NCBI GenBank assembly: GCA_025363495.1
Contig: JANYDR010000010.1
Span: 1-7,597, forward strand
From: Cyclobacteriaceae bacterium
GTDB lineage: Bacteria; Bacteroidota; Bacteroidia; Cytophagales; Cyclobacteriaceae
Direction: 5' to 3'
Length of the DNA stretch: 7,597 nt
The notes under the pieces were generated by a model. That model made no database searches. It worked only from the letters and a program-made list of their open reading frames with translations, and was not told the origin of the DNA. The translations under genes and the position numbers were made by a program. This document shows positions 1 to 5,930 of the stretch, piece after piece; the stretch's first letter is position 1, and the number at the start of each line of letters is the position of its first letter.

Positions 1-446
1 ATTTGCTGCGGTGTAGCAAGTTTTTGTTTGTAAAGATCATCGTACCGTTCATATTCCTTCTTTGCCTTCCAGAGATTTGTCTTTGGCTCTTCAATTGAAG
101 TGAGTGAGAGTTGCTCATTTAGTTTTGCGTCGTCCGCTGAACGTCTTGCAACGAGGATCGAAGAGTTTGAACTTTCATAGGAGGCTTTTGCCTGGTTAAA
201 TCTCGATAAAAGATCAAGGGAATCCAGTTCTACCAATAGCTGTCCCTGCTTGACAACTTCATTGTCGATGACGTGTACCGTTGTAATAAATGAGCCCACG
301 CGAGAAAGCACGGGAACGATGTTTCCATCAATCTGAGCATCATCGGTTTCAATGTGAGTCGTAAGGAATTTATAATAGTTCCAGCCGTAAATGCCTCCGG
401 CTATTAGGACAATTACAAGTACAGAGTAGATAATTTTCTTTTTCAT
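1..446 (-). CDS. EmrA/HlyD-type efflux membrane fusion protein, N-terminal 148 residues (runs off the left edge)
   Basis: Periplasmic adaptor subunit of a drug efflux pump, joining an inner-membrane transporter to an outer-membrane channel. I translated it by hand from the ATG at 446-444; the frame stays open to position 1, so the C-terminal part is missing only because the window ends. Residues 1-4 are basic (MKKK), followed by a single membrane anchor at about 5-25. Next comes the EmrA-like signature TDDAQIDGNIVPV (34-46), which opens the biotinyl-lipoyl half-domain (about 43-78, containing VVKQGQLLVELD). A helical, probably coiled-coil hairpin begins near residue 82. The gene starts 19 bp after the tetR stop, so the two are very likely cotranscribed, with the TetR protein as regulator. 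The TDDAQIDG signature points to the EmrA branch, usually paired with an MFS (DHA2) pump, but an ABC or RND partner cannot be excluded because the next gene is not in view. Confidence 0.9.
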   Translation of the reverse strand, partial: MKKKIIYSVLVIVLIAGGIYGWNYYKFLTTHIETDDAQIDGNIVPVLSRVGSFITTVHVIDNEVVKQGQLLVELDSLDLLSRFNQAKASYESSNSSILVARRSADDAKLNEQLSLTSIEEPKTNLWKAKKEYERYDDLYKQKLATPQQ

Positions 447-465
447 AGAATAGAGAATGGGTGAC

Positions 466-1083
466 TTACTTTTGTTTAATAATAGCTTTAAGAAAAAATG
501 ATGTTAGTTGTTTTTGATAATGATCGGCAATGGAATAATCGCTAGCGGATGGGATTTCCCCTTTTTTTATGAATTGCAGCCTTATGCCGTAGAGCGTTGT
601 AATAAAAAGATCAGCATGGGCTTTAGCTGAAATAGATTCAAACTCGTCGTCTTTAATCCCTTGCTGAAGAATCGTTTGGATAAGTTCTTTTTCCTGTGCG
701 ATAATATTCTCTTTAAAAGTATCCATTGACGATTTCATATCGGCCAATGTTTGGATACTTACGTGAGCAATGCTATGGAGACGTTGAAAGTATTCATGCC
801 GGATGTTTACATATTGCTTTATTTTTTTACTGGCCGAACCTTCCTCGGCAATTACCTTTTTTATAGCCTTTATAAATTCCGACATTTCTTTCTCGAGGAC
901 AGCTATGAAGAGATGTTCTTTATCAGGATAATAGTAGTAGAGTGACGCTTTCGATAAACCAACATCGCCAGCGATCTCGCTCATTGTTGTCTTGGCAAGG
1001 CCGTAATGACCAAACCTTTTTTGAGCAGCCTCCAGGATGACCGTGAGCTTGTCATTGTCCAGTGGTGGAAGAGATTCCTTCAT
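466..1083 (-). CDS. TetR/AcrR family transcriptional repressor of an efflux operon
   Basis: One-component DNA-binding regulator of 205 residues, the normal length for the family. The N-terminal TetR_N domain covers about residues 13-60. Helix 1 holds ILEAAQKRFGHYGLAKTTM (16-34), and the helix-turn-helix continues through SEIAGDVGLSKASLYYYY (35-52) to the typical PDKEHLF (53-59). The rest is a helical ligand-binding and dimerisation domain with no recognisable ligand specificity; such domains are too divergent to assign from sequence alone. It is the first gene of a unit whose next gene, 19 bp downstream, encodes an EmrA/HlyD adaptor, so it most likely represses its own efflux operon and is released by a toxic pump substrate. 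The ATG at 1083-1081 fits the domain boundary. There is no Shine-Dalgarno sequence, and palindromic elements at 1082-1135 lie on and just before the start codon, consistent with autoregulation. Confidence 0.92.
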   Translation of the reverse strand: MKESLPPLDNDKLTVILEAAQKRFGHYGLAKTTMSEIAGDVGLSKASLYYYYPDKEHLFIAVLEKEMSEFIKAIKKVIAEEGSASKKIKQYVNIRHEYFQRLHSIAHVSIQTLADMKSSMDTFKENIIAQEKELIQTILQQGIKDDEFESISAKAHADLFITTLYGIRLQFIKKGEIPSASDYSIADHYQKQLTSFFLKAIIKQK

Positions 1084-1118
1084 TTGACTATTTGACTATT
1101 TTGATCTAAAAGTCAAAT
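1082..1118. promoter_or_regulatory. Candidate TetR operator: repeated 8-mer touching the tetR start codon
   Basis: The 8-mer ATTTGACT occurs twice in tandem (1082-1089 and 1090-1097). Its exact inverse AGTCAAAT follows at 1111-1118, giving a perfect 8-bp inverted repeat with a 13-bp spacer plus one extra half-site. The first copy overlaps the tetR start codon at 1081-1083. On the minus strand TTGACT (1116-1111) could serve as a -35-like box with AAATAG 17 bp later, which would put transcription start almost on the ATG, but this is weak and does not follow the Bacteroidota -33/-7 pattern. The element is seen directly; its role as a TetR site is inferred from position and symmetry. Confidence 0.5.
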
Positions 1119-1135
1119 GAACGGCAAATCGTTCA
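1118..1135. promoter_or_regulatory. Second candidate TetR operator, TGAACG-N6-CGTTCA
   Basis: A perfect 6-bp inverted repeat, TGAACG (1118-1123) and CGTTCA (1130-1135), separated by six bases. It sits about 35-55 bp upstream of the tetR start and adjoins the ATTTGACT/AGTCAAAT element. An imperfect palindrome (TTCAATC 1132-1138, GGTTGAA 1142-1148) overlaps its right side. Arms of 6 bp with a short spacer fit TetR-family operators generally, but which of the overlapping palindromes is bound cannot be decided by eye. Confidence 0.4.
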
Positions 1136-1200
1136 ATCATTGGTTGAAAAGATGAAAAATATTTTTTGGGAGTTACCGCAACCGTTTGAGGTTAATAATG

Positions 1201-1289
1201 AAAGAATGAAGAATGGAGAAATGGAAGAATGGTCGTCCAGAGCGGGGGCCTCATTTTTTCATTTTTTCATTCTTCATTTTATTCTTTCC
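1201..1289. repeat. Inverted repeat with arms made of 8-bp tandem words, overlapping the pcm 3' end
   Basis: The left arm is four degenerate 8-mers in a row: AAAGAATG, AAGAATGG, AGAAATGG, AAGAATGG (1201-1232). The right arm carries the reverse-complement words TCATTTTT, TCATTTTT, TCATTCTT (1251-1274), then CATTTTATTCTTTCC to 1289, with about five extra bases in its outer part. Between them lies a GC-rich loop (1233-1250). The right arm contains the pcm stop codon (1279-1281) and its last few sense codons. It may act as a 3'-end hairpin for pcm, but there is no clean GC stem plus U-tract, so I label it a repeat rather than a terminator. The rest of the spacer (1136-1200) shows no gene. Confidence 0.7.
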
Positions 1290-1929
1290 AACCCTGTGCT
1301 CCGAGCAGCGGCACAAACGAAAAGAAATCAAACTCTTCTTTAATAAGCTTGTCCTTCTTTTTTGTCACTTTAATCATCTTTTGCTTTTCGCGATCGCCTA
1401 CAGGGACGATTAGTATCCCATTTTCAGCAAGTTGCTCAAGAAGTGCGGTGGGTACAACGGGTGCTCCAGCTGTTACAATGATCTTATTATAGGGTGCGCG
1501 GATTGGCAGACCTTTTGACCCATCACCAAAGAAGAAATGAGGATTGTATCCAAGTTCAGGAAGAAAGTCTTTCGTGCGCAGATAGAGCTCACGGTTGTAT
1601 TCAATAGTGTAAACTTTGGCTCCCATTTCGAGAAGCACGCTTGCCTGGTAGCCGGATCCTGTTCCGATCTCAAGCACTTTGTCACCTGGCTTTACGTCCA
1701 GCTTCTCGGTTTGAAATGCTACGGTGTACGGCTGGGAGATAGTCTGACCGTGGCCAATAGGAAATGCCTTGTCCTCATAGGCATGGCCCAGCAAAGCATC
1801 ATCGAAAAAGGCATGCCTGGGCACTTTTCCGATTGCTTCCAGCAGGCGTTCATCACTGATGCCTTTTTGACGCAGTTTTCGTACCAGCTTGCCACGGAGA
1901 CCCCGTTGCTTGTAATTATCTTCAATCAT
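1279..1929 (-). CDS. pcm: Protein-L-isoaspartate(D-aspartate) O-methyltransferase
   Basis: SAM-dependent repair enzyme that methylates the free carboxyl of abnormal L-isoaspartyl (and D-aspartyl) residues so they can revert to normal aspartate; cytosolic. From the ATG at 1929 it has 216 residues, normal for bacterial Pcm. Visible landmarks are RGLRGKL near the N-terminus (9-15), the family substrate-site segment GQTISQPY (61-68), SAM-binding motif I VLEIGTGSGYQ (85-95), the acidic end of the next strand (TIEYN, 108-112), GDGSKGLP (135-142), and IIVTAGAP followed by PTALLEQL (150-157, 160-167). Start choice: the frame also opens with TTG at 1965 and ATG at 1953, which would add 12 or 4 x 2 residues of unconserved sequence. 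I prefer 1929 because family members usually begin shortly before the RGLR segment. It has no close operon partner: 195 bp separates it from tetR and about 220 bp from the CHAT gene. Its last codons lie within a word-repeat inverted repeat. Confidence 0.93.
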   Translation of the reverse strand: MIEDNYKQRGLRGKLVRKLRQKGISDERLLEAIGKVPRHAFFDDALLGHAYEDKAFPIGHGQTISQPYTVAFQTEKLDVKPGDKVLEIGTGSGYQASVLLEMGAKVYTIEYNRELYLRTKDFLPELGYNPHFFFGDGSKGLPIRAPYNKIIVTAGAPVVPTALLEQLAENGILIVPVGDREKQKMIKVTKKKDKLIKEEFDFFSFVPLLGAQGWKE

Positions 1930-2034
1930 TGATTTGACTGCTAAAAAGGCCATTTTTTGTGCCAAAACAAAGTTTTTTGATATTCTTAGGAAATTTGAAA
2001 CCTAACAGCCTACTTTGAAGTTCTCTAACGCACA

Positions 2035-2130
2035 ATGAGAAACTATTTTGCCATAGCGTTCACGTGTGTGTACCTGACCCTGACAGTAGGAGTGGATAAT
2101 ACCACACTACTGTATGGGCCGGGAAAATAA
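2035..2130 (+). CDS. Doubtful 31-residue small ORF, hydrophobic N-terminus
   Basis: ATG at 2035-2037 to TAA at 2128-2130 encodes 31 residues beginning MRNYFAIAFTCVYLTLTVGV, a short basic start followed by a hydrophobic stretch that could be a tiny membrane segment or signal-like peptide. It would be the only plus-strand gene in the window, lying between the divergent pcm start and the convergent 3' end of the CHAT gene. It has no clear ribosome binding site and no convincing promoter, and an imperfect hairpin (2078-2118) lies inside it. An ORF this short is expected by chance, so this is recorded as a possibility only, and I do not recognise it. Confidence 0.15.
   Translation: MRNYFAIAFTCVYLTLTVGVDNTTLLYGPGK
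2078..2118 (-). terminator. Imperfect hairpin downstream of the TPR-CHAT gene
   Basis: CAGTAG (2084-2089) pairs with CTACTG (2107-2112), and GTGG (2092-2095) pairs with CCAC (2102-2105) around the loop ATAATA. CCC (2078-2080) and GGG (2116-2118) can add an outer clamp across a 3x3 internal loop. It lies about 35-75 bp after the stop of the CHAT gene and is a reasonable 3'-end structure for that unit. No U-tract follows on either strand, so it is not a textbook intrinsic terminator. The rest of the 1966-2150 spacer holds nothing else I can support. Confidence 0.3.
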
Positions 2131-2150
2131 CTCCCCTAAATTCTCAGATT

Positions 2151-4823
2151 TCAAAAACCTATTAATACGAACGGCGCCCAATAGTACGGTGCCGAATATT
2201 TTTTACCAGCGATCATCGCCAGCTTGGATTGCTGAAGCGCTTCTCTGAAATTTGGAATTGATTGTTGAAGAAGCCGTTTATAGAAATCAGTCATCAGTTC
2301 GGAAGTAGATTCATCAGCGACACTCCAGTAGGAAACCATAATACTTCTGGCGCCAGCATACACCAATGCGCGCGAAAGTCCGATAACACCTTCGCCTTTG
2401 GAGAATTTTCCAAGACCTGTTTGACATGCTGATAGCACGGCGAGATCTGCATTTAGTTTGAGATTGAATAGTTCTCCAGAGAAAACATTTCCATCTTCAC
2501 TTGAGGCCGATTGAAGAAATATTCTGGAAAGCTCGGGTGATTCTTCGTCAACCACTCCATGCGTGGCAAAATGCAAGTATCGAAAGTCGGCAAGCTTACC
2601 TGATTTGATAAGACTTTCATTAGCATCATTGCCTTTGGCTATCATTGCGTCCGCAGTGAATAATTTTGCAATGTTATTTACTTCTTGTTCTGTCCCTGGT
2701 AAGTCATCAAGATGATCGTTCTCAGGGAAAGATATTGGTGCACAAAGAAAAATTGATCCTGCCTGACTTTGTTTTGCAGACTTTGACTTTTGAAGCAGTA
2801 AACCCGCCGAGAACTCATAGCTGATGGCATATTTCTGAACCAGAAAATTAACGGAAGAAAAATCAGAATGCTCTGGCAGCTTGTTAGTGGTCAGGGCTTC
2901 AAATGGCATTGTGCCCAGACGACCGGCGGGTATAATAACAATGTCTTTATAAGAGGAGGATATCCCCCTTAATAGGAGTTTAGAAAGAATAGTGGATGAT
3001 TCCCTGTAGGAGGATTGAACAGAGTAGTACAAACTGTTGTTGAATCCTTTTACCATTTTATCGAAGTCGGTAGGTAAAGTAGAGTTGTAAATATGAAATT
3101 TGTTTTGGGATATAATGAAAGTATACAGACGTTGACTTTTTTCTGCAATGAAATAAGAAACAACAATAGTCTTGTTGTCGAGGACTTTTTGCAACTCGGG
3201 AATAGAAGGAGAGGTCTGATTGAACTTCAGATTGAAGTAATCCGGGTAATCTTTCTCAAGTTTCTTTGTGAAATCTTCGTATTTCTGATTGCTGGCAAAA
3301 AGTTGTTCGCGAAGTAATCGTTCTTCCTCCATGCCAGGTTTTTGAGAAAGTTTCTGGTTGATAAAGGCGATGGAGGCTTTTAATTTTTTCTCTTCATCTA
3401 ATAACTCTGGCGGTATCCCGGAAAATGATTTTGCTTCAGCGTTAGCGATGGATTCCTGAAGCACGGCGGACTTACTTTTTTCAGCGAAATAGAAAGCTTC
3501 TTGCTGATAGCGCCTGAAATTGATCGTCATTTCACTTATCGCGTGGGCGATGCGTACTCCATCTTCATAAACCTCATTTGCTGAGCTTCCCAATTCGATC
3601 TTGTCGTTCTCGTCAGAGCTATGATAACGAATATCATCGATCAGTGAATCGCAGGAATAAAGACAGGCGAGGGCAGCGGTAAGGTTTTCCAGTCGTAGTG
3701 TTTTTCCAAAATGCTTTGACTCAAGCGCCTGAGCTTTCAGTCGTAAAGAATATAACAAGACTTTTCCACGGTAATATTCACTGACCTTTGGATTTTTAGA
3801 GATGTCTTTATTACTAAAGTGAGGGGCATTGGCAATGATTGCTCCCTGAAAGTTTTGTAACGCTTCATCGTACCTGTTTTCTCTCAGCTTTATAATTCCA
3901 ATTTGATTCAACACTGTAGATATGTCCGGGTGCTTTTCGCCATAAGCTTTCCGATACATAGTCTGCGCCTTCTCAAAATATTCCAATGAAGTTTGCTGGT
4001 TGCCCATCTGATCGTATGTTAATCCTAAATTGAAGAGAGCGAGCGCCTGATTGGGATGACCTCCCGGATAGATCTTCTTCCAAATAGCGGATGCGTTTTC
4101 AAAATTGTTCACGGCATCGCCATACAGCTTAAGCTTATTATACATGAAGCCAATGTTGGTATTGGCGATGGCAATTTTTGGATGCCGATCTCCGTGAATT
4201 TTTTGGTAAACAGCTAATGCCTTTTCATAATACTCAAGGGCTTTGTCTGTGTCTGTTTGACCATAAACAAGTCCGAGGTCGTTGTACGATGCCGCTACCT
4301 CTTCGCTTGTTTCTCCTTTTAACTTTTGACGTATTTGCAGAGCGATCAAACCATTCTCTTCAGCTTGATTGAGCTTGCCAGTGCTCCAATAAAGAAGACT
4401 TAAGTCGGCAAGACATTTAGCAGCCTCAAGCGAATTCATTTTTCCCGACTCCTGAAACAACGCCAATGCTTGCTGTAGATTCTCTAATGCTAAATCATTT
4501 CTTGACTTATTGAGATAAAGATAGCCAAGCGTAGTTTTTCGGATTGCATTATGGAATGAATTGCTTGTAGTGAGAGATGGTGAGATTAGGATTCGTTCGG
4601 CTTCATCTAATTTCCCCTCAACTATAAGTACCTCAGCCAATTTTGTTTCCAACCGTTCAATAGTTTCAACACTAGAACTCAGGTTGGATGTTTCTTTAAT
4701 TATTTTTTCAGCGTTTTTAAAATCTGAAATTTCTATGAGGGAATCAATTTTATTCCAGTAAGATTGAGAAAAACCTTGAAAGAAGGGACCGGTAATCAGA
4801 AGAATCAATGCAACTCTTCTCAT
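2151..4823 (-). CDS. Exported TPR-CHAT protein, putative caspase-like (clan CD) cysteine protease
   Basis: An 890-residue protein of TPR repeats followed by a CHAT domain (Caspase HetF Associated with TPRs). Residues 1-20 form a signal peptide (MRR, hydrophobic core, then GFSQ|S), so it is exported to the periplasm or beyond. TPR helices fill about 60-335. From about 130 they are the 42-residue kinesin-light-chain type, with spacer motifs GDRHP (211-215), GGHP (254-257) and GEKHP (295-299). A helical, partly coiled-coil linker (about 350-530) precedes the CHAT domain (about 545-890). That domain holds HFATHG (751-756, catalytic His probably 755) and LSACQTG (798-804, Cys800), then GEGVIGLSRALVYAGARS, and ends in the family-typical YYWAPFVLIGF. 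Both dyad residues are present, so it may be active; the substrate is unknown. Its ATG lies 2 bp after the stop of the upstream barrel gene, implying cotranscription and probable translational coupling. A purely scaffolding role remains possible. Confidence 0.9.
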   Translation of the reverse strand: MRRVALILLITGPFFQGFSQSYWNKIDSLIEISDFKNAEKIIKETSNLSSSVETIERLETKLAEVLIVEGKLDEAERILISPSLTTSNSFHNAIRKTTLGYLYLNKSRNDLALENLQQALALFQESGKMNSLEAAKCLADLSLLYWSTGKLNQAEENGLIALQIRQKLKGETSEEVAASYNDLGLVYGQTDTDKALEYYEKALAVYQKIHGDRHPKIAIANTNIGFMYNKLKLYGDAVNNFENASAIWKKIYPGGHPNQALALFNLGLTYDQMGNQQTSLEYFEKAQTMYRKAYGEKHPDISTVLNQIGIIKLRENRYDEALQNFQGAIIANAPHFSNKDISKNPKVSEYYRGKVLLYSLRLKAQALESKHFGKTLRLENLTAALACLYSCDSLIDDIRYHSSDENDKIELGSSANEVYEDGVRIAHAISEMTINFRRYQQEAFYFAEKSKSAVLQESIANAEAKSFSGIPPELLDEEKKLKASIAFINQKLSQKPGMEEERLLREQLFASNQKYEDFTKKLEKDYPDYFNLKFNQTSPSIPELQKVLDNKTIVVSYFIAEKSQRLYTFIISQNKFHIYNSTLPTDFDKMVKGFNNSLYYSVQSSYRESSTILSKLLLRGISSSYKDIVIIPAGRLGTMPFEALTTNKLPEHSDFSSVNFLVQKYAISYEFSAGLLLQKSKSAKQSQAGSIFLCAPISFPENDHLDDLPGTEQEVNNIAKLFTADAMIAKGNDANESLIKSGKLADFRYLHFATHGVVDEESPELSRIFLQSASSEDGNVFSGELFNLKLNADLAVLSACQTGLGKFSKGEGVIGLSRALVYAGARSIMVSYWSVADESTSELMTDFYKRLLQQSIPNFREALQQSKLAMIAGKKYSAPYYWAPFVLIGF

Positions 4824-4825
4824 GA

Positions 4826-5773
4826 TCAGAATCGATAAGAGTATGTGAAAGACGAAACCAATTCGCGGGTCAGTCCATCGGGACTAAATTCACGGTGAGT
4901 GATCTTATGGCCTACCAGTAATTTGATCGCCGACCTTACATTAAACCTATAGCCTACCGTAGCAATACCAGACATTGCAAGCCCTATTGCCTCATTTCCC
5001 GCAGCATCAAACGAGGTTCGTACACCCTGGAAGTTAGAAATCCTATCTGCGGTAATTCTGTAAATAGGGAGTAAGCCAACCGAGAAGTTTAGTCTGTTGA
5101 GACGGAAATTCCTTTCAATGCGTAGCATTACATCGGTGCCTCGCCTTAGGTCTGTCGCATTTGCATAACGCTGCACATAGGCAATTTCATCGGGATCATT
5201 ATCCTGCCACCGATGCCAATCGAATTGATTGTGATTGCTATTCAGCGGCACTTGAATGCCCGTTGCGAATAACCATTTGCGGTTGATAACAGATATTCCC
5301 GCAATCAAGTCATACGTGCCAAGACTTGTCTGGTAATACATCGGGAGCGCGTTGCCTTCATTGGTTGCAAAGTCAGAGCGATTGGTTGGAATTTTTCCCC
5401 CGACCGAGAGATTAACATCAAATCTGTCATTGGAAATGATATTCCGCGTGAAGCAAAGGGAAATGTCACTCATGGAGGATGTTTGCGCCAGGCGACCTAC
5501 TACATATTGATAGGGAAGCTTGATCTGAAAAGTAGTCTTTCGGCTAAGACTGAAGTTCAAGTCGGCCGTCGCCACATAGACGATGGGGGTGAGCGTTGTT
5601 GTGCCCCGGTAATAGCTGAGTTCCATCGAGTTCAGCTTGAATTGTATCTTTTTATTAAACGATTGATCGGGCTTCATAGCGCCCATGGTACAGAAACCAG
5701 CGTCACTACAGCCCTGGGAATACACATTCGCGGCACCAAATAGTATAAGAATGGGTAATAGGGTGAACTTCAT
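4826..5773 (-). CDS. Predicted outer-membrane beta-barrel protein of unknown function
   Basis: A 315-residue protein with a signal peptide (residues 1-20, MKFTLLPILILFGAANVYSQ, cleavage likely before GC). The body is rich in alternating polar and hydrophobic strands, such as TTFQIKLPYQYVVG (80-93), RFDVNLSVGGKIP (117-129) and LNFSVGLLPIYRI (228-240). It ends in SSFTYSYRF, the C-terminal aromatic expected of an outer-membrane barrel. Just after the cleavage site are two closely spaced cysteines, GCSDAGFC (C22 and C28), well placed for a disulfide; the sequence before C22 (YSQG) is not a good lipobox. The overall look resembles the broad group of barrel proteins loosely annotated as 'transporter' or MetA-pathway-like, but I cannot name a substrate. 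It is the promoter-proximal gene of a pair with the TPR-CHAT gene, so it may display, dock or be processed by that protein. I see no clear Bacteroidota-type -33/-7 promoter upstream. Confidence 0.8.
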   Translation of the reverse strand: MKFTLLPILILFGAANVYSQGCSDAGFCTMGAMKPDQSFNKKIQFKLNSMELSYYRGTTTLTPIVYVATADLNFSLSRKTTFQIKLPYQYVVGRLAQTSSMSDISLCFTRNIISNDRFDVNLSVGGKIPTNRSDFATNEGNALPMYYQTSLGTYDLIAGISVINRKWLFATGIQVPLNSNHNQFDWHRWQDNDPDEIAYVQRYANATDLRRGTDVMLRIERNFRLNRLNFSVGLLPIYRITADRISNFQGVRTSFDAAGNEAIGLAMSGIATVGYRFNVRSAIKLLVGHKITHREFSPDGLTRELVSSFTYSYRF

Positions 5774-5824
5774 GAACAGAGCGGAATAAACGCTAAGTTA
5801 GAAATCTGGATGTAAATTAAACCT

Positions 5825-5904
5825 GAATCAGGCATTGGGTATCAGGCATTAGGACAATTTTATATTTAAGCTTGGGTAATCTTCTAATGCCCAATGCCTG
5901 ATTC
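5825..5904. repeat. Inverted repeat with 15-bp perfect arms and an internal 14-bp word repeat
   Basis: GAATCAGGCATTGGG (5825-5839) is matched by its exact reverse complement at 5890-5904. The left side then repeats itself with a 14-bp step (ATCAGGCATT at 5827-5836 and 5841-5850). The inner part GCATTAG (5846-5852) also has a complement, CTAATGC (5884-5890), so the stem can form in two registers. The loop (5853-5883) is AT-rich. The element lies 27 bp beyond the stop of the M23 gene and about 50 bp before the start of the barrel gene, on the boundary between two transcription units. It probably acts as a 3'-end hairpin, although no U-tract follows. The remainder of the 5774-5930 spacer shows no gene. 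Confidence 0.8.
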
Positions 5905-5930
5905 CTAACATTCTTAATAATTAAGTGAAG

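Noticed and set aside
751..945. Plus-strand ORF opposite tetR, and similar opposite-strand ORFs at 1537-1932, 3093-3317, 4178-4372, 4561-4761, 5483-5743, 6150-6353 and 7078-7398
   Set aside because: Each lies entirely or mostly antisense to a confidently identified gene and encodes no recognisable domain.
1201..1289. CRISPR array or clean intrinsic terminator in the GAATG/CATTC repeats
   Set aside because: The words are contiguous with no unique spacers, and there is no compact GC stem followed by a U-tract in the pcm direction.
1140..1492. Overlapping plus-strand ORFs through the pcm 3' end and its repeat
   Set aside because: Their products are translations of the repeat words and of antisense pcm sequence, rich in Phe and Ser from T-runs, with no family features.
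2151..5773. TPR-CHAT gene plus neighbour as a gasdermin-type or CRISPR-linked (Csx29-like) defence system
   Set aside because: Both proteins carry signal peptides, the neighbour looks like an outer-membrane barrel and not a cytosolic gasdermin, and there are no cas genes or CRISPR repeats in the window.
4826..5773. Barrel protein as a lipoprotein anchored at C22
   Set aside because: The residues before the cysteine (YSQG) lack the hydrophobic -3 position of a lipobox, and the C-terminal aromatic fits a transmembrane barrel better.
5913..5925. Perfect AT-rich palindrome CTTAATAATTAAG just after the M23 stop
   Set aside because: Six-bp arms in AT-rich DNA are expected by chance a few times in a window of this size, and a one-base loop is not a terminator.
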